DNA of 64,000 bases from Tanypteryx hageni (taxonomy: Eukaryota; Arthropoda; Insecta; Odonata; Petaluridae), in contig CM054120.1 in NCBI GenBank assembly GCA_028673005.1, positions 59,580,057-59,644,056 on the forward strand, read 5' to 3'. The notes under the pieces were generated by a model. The model did no database searches, had not been told where the DNA came from, and was given only the letters and a program-made list of their open reading frames with translations. The translations under genes and the position numbers were made by a program. Each line of letters starts with the position of its first letter. The stretch's first letter is position 1. Shown piece by piece: positions 12,734-23,448 of the stretch.

Positions 12734-12868
12734 ATGGGAGGCTGCTGTACACCCAATTGCACTAATTCTAAAAAGAAAGGGTTTCGGCTATTAATTTTTC
12801 CGAGAAATTCTGAGAGAAGGTCTACATGATTGCAAATGAGTCGAAGGGACAAGTGGCAAAATTAGAGC
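12734..12868 (+). pseudogene. THAP-type zinc-finger exon, broken
   Basis: Starting at an ATG, the frame reads MGGCCTPNCTNSKKKGF, then FPRNSERRST, a TGA, and later RRDKWQN before a TAG. This matches the first half of a THAP domain: a C-x(2-4)-C pair, a hydrophobic strand, FP, an RRxxW-type helix. The TGA sits where THAP proteins have the conserved Trp. The second zinc-ligand pair (C-x2-H) is not seen. P-element transposases and THAP9 begin with this domain, which fits the surrounding element. Confidence 0.65.
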
Positions 12869-13321
12869 ATGGTTAAGTTTAATGTTTACGTGGAATAAAG
12901 TTTAGCTAAAAGACCGTTAAGGCGTAAAGGTAATTTTTTCTGGCATTGAGGTTTTAAAAATCTGGTCACATTAAGTTTAACACAAGGCTACTGCTCCATC
13001 AGGTTCAAAAGCAACTTCCATGTATTCATATTTTGGTGAAGTAAAACTAGAGATATTCTCATCAGTACTATCTTTAAAAGGTAATACAAATTTAGAGTGG
13101 ATTTGAATATAAATACTCTTTGTCTCTATTACACAGGCAAATATGATACTTAAATACCGAATGACCTATCTTCGCTTAACCTTTTTTTCATGGATATCAC
13201 ATAGGGCTACAACTTCACTAAATAAGTTTGGGTTGACAATGAATAGCAGAAACAGTTTTGCATAATGCGTATTTTTAAACGAATGTAAATATTCCCTACT
13301 GGAACTAGTGTTCCTAATAAT

Positions 13322-14325
13322 GGGTCGAGTGAATAAAAAATAAGCAAATGCTTATGCTTAATATTTCTATCACTTTTTAAGCAAATGCTTAGTTTGGGGT
13401 GAATAAAAAAATAGCATTTGTTTTTGCTAGAAAGAATAAGCATGTGCCTATTTTTAGGATATTTTTAAGCATTTGCTTAAAATTGTGTGCATAAAACCGA
13501 GCTTTTGCTTAATGCTTTAAGCATATGCTTAAACTTATTTAAATTAGGTAAAGGGCTTGCTATGATCTTTTTAAGTACTCTATTTTCATGATAATTGATC
13601 CTAAATGTAAATATGGTAATTTATGGTGACACGAAAGGTTAAAAAATACGAGAAAATTTTCAACAACCAACGGTTATAAAAATTTATATCGTTTCTCTGA
13701 AGAAAATGTAAAGTAGGTTCCTATATTTCAAATCTGTTACTCGGAGAATATCAAGAGAGACGTGGTGGGGCACTGTCTTCCAAACAGCAGACAGAAATAT
13801 TTTTAAGGTACTTACGTGATCCCGGATTTCAAATAGGAGTCGGGGAAGAAGACCACGTACAATGTACAACTGTATGTAAGACAGTAAAATTTGTGGCCTC
13901 CAAAATCACTATAAAACCAAATGACTGGATAAAATGACTATAACTAATTGAATAAAAATGCACCCATGATTTGTGATATTATCGAATTCAGATACAAAAG
14001 AAATAGCTTTTTCTAAATATTAATTAACTTAAAAAAAATATTATTCAATATATTTATGTTTTTAGTTTGAAATTCAACTATGTAACACTTTAAATCTAAG
14101 CAAAAACAAGTGAGGGAATAGTTGCAAAGAGGTTTCTTCCGTAAAATTTAAGCGTTTGCTTAAAACTGAGTAGCAAATGCTTATAAGTAAAAGCAAACTA
14201 TTATTCCCTCAATATGAAGCAAATGCTTTTAGCACTTTCTTATGCTTTTAGCAAATGCTTTTATCAAATACTTTTGCTTTTACTGTTTGCTTTAAGCATT
14301 TGCTTAATTTTTATTCACTCGACCC
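13322..14325. mobile_element. MITE with GGGTCGAGTG inverted ends, rich in AAGCAAATGCTT palindromes
   Basis: The ends read GGGTCGAGTGAATAAAAA on the plus strand at 13,322 and, on the minus strand, from 14,325. The flanks share aat (13,319-13,321 and 14,326-14,328), a 3-bp duplication that suggests PIF/Harbinger. Both subterminal regions are packed with a palindromic 12-mer, AAGCAAATGCTT or AAGCATTTGCTT, in many variants, while the middle is plain AT-rich DNA. No transposase is encoded. Confidence 0.7.
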
Positions 14326-14767
14326 AATATTCTTACATTATTAATTGTCTTTCTTTTAGTGTTAGGAAATGATCAGACCTCCGCCAAATCAGCTGCCATT
14401 TATCTTGACGACTTATGTCTTTTCGCAAAACATATGCCGCAACGCTTTACGATTCCGTTTCCTAATTGTATATTTTGATAATTGTCAACGCCTTATGATC
14501 GCTTTGATTATACTGTTACCAGTTTATGCATCGTATTTCATGCTGAATTTATATATAATCAGTTGTCAACAAAGGAATGCGCTGATGTCCTCTATTTTTT
14601 AAGTAAATTAGAGGTTTCGCCCATTTCATCCATATGGCAGAAGCGAGAGCGATGACTAAAGATGGCTGTCGGATGTGGAAGTGTATACGATGACTCGACT
14701 TAGTGAGTGGCCGTGCGTGATAAAGAGGACTCTGAGTGACCAGAGGAATAAGCCTTTTATTATTATC

Positions 14768-14948
14768 TTAATCAGATAATATACGAATATTTCATCAATT
14801 AAATTTTCCTAAATTTTTATTAGGATGATTGTTGTGAATAATGTGCACAGGAGTTCTATAATTTATTTTGGAATTATGAGGCATCATCAACCCTTCCCAT
14901 ACACTAAATATCGTGTATCGCAGGATTAATGAAGAAAATTATACACTA
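14768..14948 (-). repeat. Right arm of the 185-bp inverted repeat
   Basis: Reverse-complement partner of 9,228-9,412. It ends 15 bp before the first base shared by all three units of the tandem array (14,963), so the array's left border abuts this element. Confidence 0.7.
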
Positions 14949-14962
14949 TATGCTATATAATC

Positions 14963-15363
14963 TATAATTTTTCTGAAGTGATTTCCAGAACGTTGAATAT
15001 TTAAGGAGGGCCTTCACTCTTTTCGCAAATTAATATCAGTCTAAGAAAACGTTCCTGTTTACTCATGTTATTTAAATATGTTTTAATTATACCTATTCAT
15101 GTAATTGCATGCTATATTTGCATTTTAATTTTATTTTGTTATATTTGTATTTATTATTATTGATGTAAATTTATTTATTTATGTAAATTTATTTTATATG
15201 CATATGTATATTGTACTTTCGTTTTTATCCTAAATTTATTCATGTTGCTGTTATGATTTTCTTATTTATGTACTTATTTATTGTTTTTTTTCAACCGTGT
15301 GTAGATTTTTTAATTAATTTTTGTCTCTGTATTCATTTGTATAGAGTACGAATCGTTATTCCA
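14963..15363. other. AT-rich leader upstream of the ATPase, left part
   Basis: T-rich non-coding sequence rich in TTTATTTATT-like runs, present in all three units between the polymerase fragment side and the ATPase. No gene is seen. Confidence 0.6.
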
Positions 15364-15374
15364 GAGCCTGATAT

Positions 15375-18300
15375 CATAATCATCAGGTTTTAACTGAATC
15401 GCTGCCTCCATTTCTCTCTCTCCCTAGAAGCCTCTTTTATACCTCTATAAGTAGTATACCCCTGCTTTATATTATCTAATATTCCTATTCTTTTTCTCCC
15501 TCTTCCTCTTTTTCCACTAATTTTTCCTTCTAAGATCGTCCTTTGTAAACACTGTCTTCTCAATATGTGCCCTATCCAATTTGCTTTTCTTTTCCTGATT
15601 GTTTTTATTAGCATCCTATCTTCTCCCACCATTTCTAATACTTCTTCGTTTCTCTTCCTCTCTGTCCATTTCACTTTCATCATTCTTCTCCATACCCACA
15701 TCTCAAAACTTTCTAAATATTTTTCCTCCTTTCTCCTTATCGTCCACGTCTCTGCACCATAAAGAGCTATGCTCCATATGTAGCATTTTGCTAATTTCTT
15801 CCTTGTTTCTAAATTTATTTTCTTGCTTGTGAGGAGCTCCTTCTTCTCGTTAAATGCTGCTTTTGCCATTGCAATCCTACTTCTGATGTCCTGTGTACTA
15901 CTTCCATCCTGTGCTAAAATACTGCCGAGATATTTGAAACTACTTACTTGTTCCAATTTTTGGCCATTTACCATTATATTTAATTCTTTATGTTCCTTTG
16001 AAACCACCATGACTTTCGTTTTTTCTGTATTGATCTTCATTCCATATTGTTGGCCAACCTCAACTAGTCTGTCTGTCATCCTCTGAAGCTCTTTCTCGCC
16101 TTCTGCTATTAAGCCCTGATCATCTGCGTATTTAATGGTGGTAATACTTTCACCTCCTATCTTAAATCCTTTCTCTTCCATCAACGCTTCTTCTGTTATT
16201 GTTTCTGCATACATATTAAATATCGCTGGTGAAATAGGACAACCCTGCCTCACTCCCCTCCCTATTGAAGTACTTTCTGTTTCCTCTCCTTCAACCCTGA
16301 CTCTAATCTTTTGATCAAAGTAAAGGTTTTTAAGCAGTCTTTTATCTTTCCAATCTATTCCTATTTTGTTTAAAATACCCAGCATCTTATCCCATTTCAC
16401 TCGGTCAAAAGCTTTCTCCCAATCTACAAAACAATAATACATATCTTTATTGACTTCTAGCGCTCTTTCTATCATCATCCTCATACATCCTATAGCATCT
16501 CTAGTCCCCCTTCCTCTTCTAAAACCAAACTGATTATCTTGCAGCTCCTTTTCTATTTTACATTCAATTCTTTTGGTTATTATTCTGGTTAGAACTTTAG
16601 CTGTATGAGAAATTAAACTAATAGTTCTGTAATCCTTACAACATTTTGCATTGTTCTTTTTCTCCAGTGGTACCATCACAACATCTAAAAAATCTTCAGG
16701 CCATACGCCAGTATCATATACTTGGTTAAAAAATTTTGTGAGTTGCTTAACTGCTTTAGACCCCAAAACCTTAAGAACATCCACGGGTATATCATCACTC
16801 CCAACTGCCTTTCTTCTTTTCATGTCATCAATTGCTCTTTTAACTTCAGACTCGAGAATACTTGGTCCTAGCTGATCTTCTTCTACATCCTCTTCTTCAT
16901 TTAATTCAATATTTCTTGGCTTTCCTTCTTTGTCATACAGAACCTCAATGTATTCTTTCCAGACATTCTTTACCTTGTCTGGCTCCGATACTATTTTACC
17001 ACTTTTGTTCATGATTCCTTTACGTCCTATCTTTCTTGCTTTTTTCTTGAATAGTTCCCTTGCTTTGCTATACATGAGGTCTGTTCTACAAATTCTTTCA
17101 CATTCGACAATCTCCTCGCATTTCTCATTTATCCACTGTTCTCTGGCTTTATCTGTTTCCCTTCTTAAAGCATTATTTAACTCCTTGTACTTTCTTTGGC
17201 CTTCTTCAGTGTTTATGTTCTTCCACTTTCTCCGCTCTTCCATTTTTTCCAGAATGGCTGCTGTGATCCAGGGTTTTTTGTTTCTTTCACCCGTTATCTT
17301 TCCTACCTTCTTTTCCATTACATCTTTAATGTTGCTATGGATGTATCTCCACTCCTCATCTACATTCTTCCTATTTTCTTCATCTCTCTCCCCCAACCTT
17401 TCCTCCAGCTCAGTCATGATAGCCTCCTTGTTTTTAAGGAGTTCCTCTAAGTTCCATTTCTTGTTAACTCTTACGTTTCTCTTAACGCTCTTCAGTCTAC
17501 ATTGTATATTTGCCACCAAAAGGTTGTGGTCAGAATCGATATCTGCCCCTGGTAGTGTTTTCACATTTTTAATGCTATTTCTAAATCTTTCATTGACTAG
17601 TATGTAATCTATCTGGTATCGTCTCTGGTCTCCTGGGCTTCTCCATGTGTAAAGTCTCCGCTGGTGATGCTTAAACCATGTATTAGTTACAATTAATCTA
17701 TTTCTATGGCAGAATTCCACAAGTTTATCCCCTCTTTCATTTCTCTTCCCTAGTCCATATTTTCCCACTATGTTATCTTCCTGTCCCTCTCCGACTACAC
17801 TGTTCCAATCTCACATTACTATGGTGGTGATCCTTCCTTTTCCCTCCTCCTCCAATATCTCCATAATCTGTTCATACATTTCATCTACTTCGTCGTCGCC
17901 AGCATTAGTCGTTGGCATATACACTTGAATTATAAGCATTTCCACTGGCTCCATCTGAAGTTTTACGGCTATTAATCTATCATTAACTGTCACTACCTTG
18001 CTAATTCTTTCAGCTATCTCTTTTCTCATTATAATCCCCACTCCCCTTTCCTTTTTCTCCCCTCCTGAGTAAATAATCTTAAATTCGTCTGAATTTATCT
18101 CGCCTTCTCCTTCCCACCGGACTTCACTAAGACCTACTATACTTACATTATTCCTTCTCATTTCCCTTTTTAGGTTCTCTAGTTTACCCCCTGAATTCAT
18201 AGTCCTAACATTCCATGTGCCTATTCTTAATTTCTCACCACTTGCTTTCCTATTAATGTTAAATTTCCTCTGTGCATCCCCTAGGGTAGTCCCCACTCGG

Positions 18301-18686
18301 AGATCCGATTGGGGGACTATTTTACCTCCGGAATATTTTACCCCAGAAAGATCCATAGAGGTATTTCAGCTTTTCAGCCTATCACGGGAAATATAATGAG
18401 GTAGTTTCCCCTTGCTTTCCTCATCGCAGTTTCACAGAGTGATTACCCATCTGTAGCTGTTCAGATCCACATGATCACCACCTACAGAGGTACTGTGCAA
18501 GCTGCTGCCCTTGCACAGGGGGATGTAAAACCCCCAAGACTGCTTCTTAGTCTGACTCTTCCCCTCAGACCTTTCCGGCTTGGATGGTCCTACCAGGAGA
18601 ATTATCTCCCGCCGGCATAGCTCTTTGGTTCGTAAGAGTACACAAACCCTCCCACCTCTGTAAGGTTATGCAGTCCTTAGGGAGAG
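15375..18686 (-). mobile_element. RTE-type LINE, near full length, 11-bp target duplication
   Basis: The element is bounded by GAGCCTGATAT on both sides (15,364-15,374 and 18,687-18,697). The same site is uninterrupted in unit 2 (near 36,021) and unit 3 (near 55,343). On the minus strand the 3' end reads ctgatgattatgat, a short TGAT-rich tail typical of RTE elements rather than poly(A). The element is 3,312 bp. Confidence 0.92.
15390..18356 (-). pseudogene. RTE endonuclease-reverse transcriptase, one in-frame stop
   Basis: A single frame runs from an ATG at 18,356 to a stop at 15,390, about 988 codons, broken only by a TGA at 17,813-17,811. The apurinic-type endonuclease is N-terminal (IGTWNVRTMNSGG, GLSEVRWEG, YQIDYILVN, DSDHNLLVANI). 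The TGA falls where the motif GDWN is expected, replacing the Gly codon just before the catalytic Asp (TIVM-stop-DWNSVVG). The reverse transcriptase follows with FVDWEKAFDRVKW, GVRQGCPISPAIFN and IKYADDQGLIAEG, then a basic C-terminus containing WIGHILRR. Resemblance is to the RTE/BovB group often annotated as craniofacial development protein 2-like. The very low damage indicates a young insertion. Confidence 0.93.
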
Positions 18687-18850
18687 GAGCCTGATATATA
18701 TGATGAAATAAAAATCATTGTGCACTGTAAAATATATTTTGTAGGGACATACACAGTTTTCATTTTGTAAATAAAGGTTTTTAGTTTAAAATAAGTGTGC
18801 AACTTCTGATGAAAACCCGAAACATTCACTTTACATTTTCACTCTTTATC

Positions 18851-19486
18851 ATGTCGATCCCTTGGAAACATCCGTTCACGGCCACTTTGGCGGGTCCTGC
18901 AGGGTCCATTAAACATGTTTTCGTGGAAAAATTTAGAAACGCAATCGATTCTATGGTCGATGTTAGAATTGAAGAGATTATTTGGTGTTATTCAGAGGTG
19001 CAGTCTTTACCGATAAAATTGAGAAAGAACGCTAACGTTAAATTTTATAAAGGGGTTACAGATCTGGATGATTTGAGAAATGGGGATAATGATTTACAAC
19101 CACGGCCGCTTTATCTTTATACTAAGGGGTCTCATCACCGTGGGCTGAGCGTGATTATCATAGCACAAAATTTATTTCATCAAGGGAAAGGTAGACGCGA
19201 CATATCTCTCAATTCCTATTATATATTAGGCTTTAAAAATCCGAGAGATGGAGCTCAAATCTTACATATTTCAAGACAAATTTACCCAGAAAACCCAAAA
19301 TTCATTCAAGAGGCTTTTAGAGGTGCCACCTCAAGACCTCACGGTTACATCTTATTTGACTTAAAACAGGGTACTCCTGATGAATATCGAATAAGAACAA
19401 AATACTTCCGAATGACGGAATCACCGAAGTTTTTATACCAAAACATAAAAACCGTGACGCTGAGAGGTATATTTCATTCGAAAAAG
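18851..19486 (+). pseudogene. Polinton-type packaging ATPase, unit 1 copy, Walker B deleted
   Basis: FtsK/HerA-type (A32-like) ATPase that packages DNA into Polinton and adintovirus capsids. The start ATG at 18,851 gives MSIPWKHPFTATLAG, followed by the Walker A region. Here it reads GPAGSIKH, whereas units 2 and 3 have the more canonical GPAGSSKS, so the Ser/Thr that binds Mg is lost. The Walker B segment present in units 2 and 3 (LIILDDMM) is absent because 41 bp are missing near 19,108. That deletion also corrects the frame, so the remaining part (SVIIIAQNLFHQGKG, RPHGYILFDLKQGTPDEYR) stays open and reads on into the next gene. The long open frame is therefore not evidence of function. Confidence 0.85.
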
Positions 19487-19816
19487 ATGTCTCGCACGGA
19501 TCGGAGCTGCCGTAATACCCTTAGAGCTCTCTGTTGGATCAAACCACTACAACGAACAGCGATTTTAAAAAAGGCTGGCAAAACTTTAATCGAGGCGATT
19601 TGTGAATGTGTTCTCAACGTATTGAAAGTTAACGTCTCTCTCAACTCGTGTCATAAACGCAAACTAGTTCGACACAAGAAGATCTTACGAAAACTAATCA
19701 GACGTGGCAAGTGCTGGAGAAAGAAGAGACGAGTCATAATACAGTCTGGTGGTGGTTTTCTCCCCATAATATTGGGTTCACTGGTTAGCGGGGCTGTAGG
19801 GTCATTATTTGGTTAA
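19487..19816 (+). CDS. Small basic protein with hydrophobic C-terminus, unit 1 (Polinton pX-like)
   Basis: 109 residues from ATG 19,487 (MSRTDRSCRNTLRA). The centre is Arg/Lys-rich (RHKKILRKLIRRGKC, RKKRRVIIQ) and the end is a glycine-rich hydrophobic tail (GGGFLPIILGSLVSG, ending GSLFG). This type of protein follows the ATPase in many invertebrate Polinton-like elements and has been compared with adenovirus core or penetration peptides. The latter is inference. The frame is intact here, identical in unit 2 and present with substitutions in unit 3. The independent ATG in unit 3 supports a separate gene rather than an ATPase extension. Confidence 0.65.
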   Translation: MSRTDRSCRNTLRALCWIKPLQRTAILKKAGKTLIEAICECVLNVLKVNVSLNSCHKRKLVRHKKILRKLIRRGKCWRKKRRVIIQSGGGFLPIILGSLVSGAVGSLFG

Positions 19817-19818
19817 TC

Positions 19819-20549
19819 ATGGAGCATCCAAAGAATATGCTGTTAATATCCCCGGACGCTCTCGAACGTTTTAGACCAATAACTGAAAATTCTCAATTTT
19901 CACGAATGGATGAATAAATGATAAATATATTGCTTGAAAAAGATGTCACAGATCTGGAGAAATGGATAAAATATAAAGAAATTTTGCAAAAATATTTAAG
20001 TCTGGTGGCGAAAGGAAAAAACCTATATACTTACCAATAACGAAATTTAAAGATGATGATGAGATAAATCCAAAAAGCGCTGAGACAAGACCTCGTGGTA
20101 ATGATATGACTAAAGAGCGGAGGAGCGACGCGTTTGCAGATAATTAAATTTTAAGCTCGGTACCGCAAACATTCCGGAGAAAATCACAATTGTTGCACGA
20201 TCGGGTTTTACGCAGCGATATTGCTTCTTGGGATGAGAGAGGTGTTATAAGCGTTCATGGGAGAGTTCTCCCATACTCGAACATAACAGATTTGATCAAA
20301 GACGTGATAAGGCCTCGTAAACACAGCAATCCCGAAGGTTGGGAAATATTCTGCACCGCTTTAAGAGAGTTAAATATCCCTCAAGAATATATAGGTAATA
20401 GAAGAAGGTGGTCATTCGTTCGTCAAAGAGCATCCGAGCCGTTTGTTGCAAATCCGCCATCAACTCATCATACGAAAAAACATAATCACGCTATTCGCCT
20501 TACAAAATTAAAGGGTGGACAAAATTTCGTTTACAATGAGTATTTCTGA
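19819..20549 (+). pseudogene. Conserved Polinton-associated core protein of unknown role, unit 1
   Basis: Begins at ATG 19,819, two bases after the preceding stop (MEHPKNMLLISPDALER). A coiled-looking middle follows (DVTDLEKWIKYKEILQKYL), then a conserved C-terminal block (SWDERGVISVHGRVLPYSN, ITDLIKDVIRPRK, NIPQEYIGNRRRW). Stops at about 19,915 and 20,145 and a frameshift near 20,020 break it. The family recurs between the pX-like protein and the integrase in related elements. I know no established function, and a virion core or scaffold role is only a guess from position. Confidence 0.6.
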
Positions 20550-21587
20550 AACGTATTTTTACCCGGCGAATCCTGCGGGGTTTTCAGGCGCTCGAGCTTC
20601 AATGAGGGAAATGCGTGGAAAGTATACACCAAGAGAAGTTAAGCATTGGTTAGAAGGGGAAGAAACATACACGCTTCACAAGCCAATCCGTAGAAAATTT
20701 TTGAGATATCGTGAGATATTGTGACCACGAAACACGAAGTTTGGCAAGCTGATCTCAACGACATGCGGTCATTGAAAAAGTATAATGATGGTTATAATTA
20801 CCTACTTACAGTGATCGATGTCTTAAGTAAATATGCTTGGGGAATACCTTTGAAGGGCAAAAAAGGTTCACACTTGAAGAAGGCATTTCAACAAATATTT
20901 CCCAAATGTAAACGTAAACCGTTGCATCTCCTAACAGACAAGGGAACAGGATTCACATCGAGATTAATGAGTAAATTTTTCAAAGAGAAAAATATAAATT
21001 ACTATGTAACACAGAATACCGATGTGAAAGCTATTGTCGTGGAACGCATTAACCGCACTCTTAAAACAAGAATGTGGCATTATTTCACACAACGCTATAT
21101 TACCGTCATTTCAAAAGTAGTAAAAGTCTATAACAATGCAACGCACACTTCCATTAAAATGGCGCCTGTAGATGTCAATGATGAAAATATTTACGAGGTT
21201 TGGAAAAATTTGTGCGGTATAAAAAAGCGTGCAAAACTTAAGGCACCGTGTTACAACGTAGGAGATCTAGTGAGAATAGGTAGGGAAAAATCTAAGTTCG
21301 ATAAAGGTTATGACAATAACTGGTCAGAAGAGGGGTTCAAAATAAAAAAGTTTATTAAGAGATCGATGGTGGTTTACATCATCGAAGACCTTTGTGGTAA
21401 TGAAATTGAATGTACGTTTTACGAGCCTGAATTACAACGCATCTGCGTCCGCCCCATGCAAGAACGCAAAATAGATAAAATTATGGCGTACATGTGAAAA
21501 GGTGTCAGACGTGAAGCGTTCGTCAAGTGGAGAGGCTATTCCGAAAGTTCGTGGGTTAAAATTAAGGATATAAAACAAAAAAGTTAA
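20536..21587 (+). pseudogene. Polinton integrase with chromodomain relic, unit 1
   Basis: Retroviral-type DDE integrase. The N-terminal part (ATG 20,536; HWLEGEETYTLHKPIRRKF) lies in one frame to 20,724 and the core continues in another from about 20,721, so there is one frameshift. The catalytic residues are all present: WQAD (Asp), LLTDKGTGF (Asp) and IVVERINRTLK (Glu), with 34 residues between the second Asp and the Glu. A basic SH3-like stretch follows (VGDLVRIGREKSKFDKGY). After a TGA at 21,495 the same frame contains a chromodomain remnant (EAFVKWRGYSESSWVKIKD). Integrases of this architecture are a hallmark of Polintons/Mavericks. Confidence 0.85.
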
Positions 21588-21588
21588 A

Positions 21589-22292
21589 GTGATAGATGAG
21601 TTTTATATTACATTGCCGAGTAATAGCTCACGCCACTCGTTCCCGAATAATAGTACAACTAAATTCAGAATTCGGTTGCATCGACGTATCGAATTAAAAG
21701 GTCGATGGGTTGCGGGCGTAGTGGAATTTCCTTGTTATCTTCTCACTGTTAGTAACAACAACAACACTATTCGGATATGGTAAGAAAAAGGAAGTTCTGA
21801 AAAATTAATTAAATTAATTAAAATTATAACCTGGAAATTCCGAAACAATTCATGATATAGTTCGTGAAATAAATGAAAAAGAAAAGATTTCTTCGAGGTT
21901 TATTTACGAGGTAGAAGAGAATACAGGACGTGTTAAAATAATATCAGCCGATAAAAAAGAAATAAAACGCACGGACGTCAATAATTTTCACACCAAGATT
22001 GATAACATTGAGAAAGTTAAGCTAACGTTTTCACCGAGGCTGGCTCTTCAACTAGGTTTTGATCCGAAAATCGATGTGTCTAGTGGCAATATTTCAAACC
22101 ATCCTGCAAATATTTTCTTAGGTTTTCCACATCAAATGTTCATTTACTGTGATATAGTGGAATCTCAAATCGTTGGAGATACATGTAACCCGCTTCTAAG
22201 AATCGCGAACATGGATAAGAGACGATACGGGTGAGTCTATACCATTTGAGTTTAAGACGTCGTGGGTTAAACTTAATTTTCGTAAAATATAA
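21589..22292 (+). pseudogene. Penton-like minor capsid protein, unit 1
   Basis: Begins IDEFYITLPSNSSRHSFPNN, with GTG where unit 3 has ATG. Broken by a TAA at 21,781 and a frameshift. The remainder contains ETIHDIVREINEKEKISS, LALQLGFDPKID and FPHQMFIYCDIVESQIVGD. A piece of about 100 bp that is present in unit 3 is missing near 22,220. The family is the single-jelly-roll minor capsid protein that accompanies the Polinton major capsid protein. That assignment rests on motif memory and position. Confidence 0.7.
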
Positions 22293-22305
22293 AGATGGTT
22301 AGATG

Positions 22306-23398
22306 TACATCGATCTTCCGCAAAAACTACTGCAAGTCACGTGAAGAATCAGAAAACAAGACGGGGCAGAAACAACGCTTGAACATCAAGTAGGACATGT
22401 AAATAATTCTTTACACAGCATCTTCTCACAATTGGATGTGTACTTGAATCAGAAATTGGTTACTCCGCCAAGTAATACTTATCCTTATAGGTTTTATATC
22501 GAAACGGCTCTCAATTATGGCCCCGCTGCTAAAAAATCACATTTGAAAATGTCTCTTTGGTATGACGATTCAGGCAAATCGATGGATAGTCTCGATAATG
22601 GCCATTCTGGGTTATTTAAAAGAAGAGAGTTAACCAAACTAAGTAAACCCGTGGATATGATCGGTCATATACATAGCGATATAATCAATCAAGACAAACT
22701 ACTATTAAACGGTGTCGAGCTTCGTGTTAAGTTGATTCGCTCAAGGGACAGTTTCTGTCTGCTGGGTGGGTCAAATTATGCAAAAATAAAAATATTTGAC
22801 GCTACTCTTATGGTAAGGCGTGTTCGAATCAACCCCACAGTTCTTATTGAGCATAGTAGAACGCTGGAGAAAACAACGGTCAAATACCCTCTAACAAGGG
22901 TTGATGTAAATGATCTCACAATCTCCTCAGGAATACAAAGTAAAATAATCGATAACATAATTATAGGTCAATTTCCAAAGAGGCGTAAGGGTGATATAAA
23001 ATCAAACCCGTTTAATTTCCAACACTTTAAAATGACACACTTGTCCCTCTATATCGACGGACAGCAAATACCATCAAAACCGTTACAAACTGATTATACG
23101 GACAATAAATTATATGTGGGGGCGTATCACACACTGTTCAGCGGTACTGGAATCCATTTCATGAATGAAGGGAATTAGATTTCGCGAGAATAGTATCCTC
23201 ACGGATATTGTCTAACAGCCTTCGACTTAACACAAGATCTATCATCAAACATCGGTTCACATTGGAAGTTAATAAGACAAGGAAGTCTACGTATGGATAT
23301 ACGATTCGCAGAATAAATAAATTATATAATATACGCCGAATTCGATAATATTATCGAAATCGATCGTCATCGAAATATTATGGTTGACTACAGTAGTT
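22306..23398 (+). pseudogene. Polinton major capsid protein (double jelly-roll type), unit 1
   Basis: Open from 22,342 to 23,178 (motifs VYLNQKLVTPPSNTYPY, ALNYGPAAKKSHL, VDMIGHIHSDIIN, LIRSRDSFCLLG, YIDGQQIPSKPLQTDY, FSGTGIHFMNEGN), then a TAG, then further recognisable capsid sequence to about 23,398. Upstream the same frame continues to 22,306 across a TGA, but the first 100-odd residues of a complete protein are missing. The methionine at 22,432 is a TTG codon, not a real start. The family is the major capsid protein seen in databases as F54H12.2-like. About 36 bp present in unit 3 are deleted in frame after the PKR motif. Confidence 0.85.
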
Positions 23399-23448
23399 AA
23401 AATATATGAACAATTCGTTTTGAGTCAGTAGGCTTTCAACTGCGTACG

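Larger units (their letters stand above)
12577..14734 (+). mobile_element. P-superfamily-like transposon with 47-bp inverted ends and perfect 8-bp target duplication
   Basis: The left terminus starts CAGAGTCCTCTATATCACGC at 12,577. The right terminus read on the minus strand starts CAGAGTCCTCTTTATCACGC at 14,734. The first 47 bases agree except one. The sequence agtgacca is present intact on both sides (12,569-12,576 and 14,735-14,742). The 8-bp duplication and the THAP-type exon inside point to the P superfamily rather than hAT, which shares the duplication length but not the THAP domain. A MITE occupies 13,322-14,325, leaving about 1.15 kb of its own sequence, so it is a non-autonomous derivative. 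Confidence 0.8.

Noticed and set aside
12577..14734. Assignment of the 47-bp-ended element to hAT
   Set aside because: An 8-bp duplication is compatible with hAT, but the THAP-type exon inside favours the P superfamily.
16930..17607. Plus-strand 225-codon hydrophobic open frame
   Set aside because: Antisense of the RTE ORF; the apparent membrane segments come from reverse-reading Lys/Glu-rich codons.
18797..19816. Single 339-residue protein in unit 1
   Set aside because: Comparison with units 2 and 3 shows an ATPase remnant with its Walker B deleted running into a separate small basic protein gene.
22432..23178. Capsid gene starting at 22,432
   Set aside because: The codon is TTG and the frame continues upstream with capsid-like residues. 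The true N-terminus is deleted.
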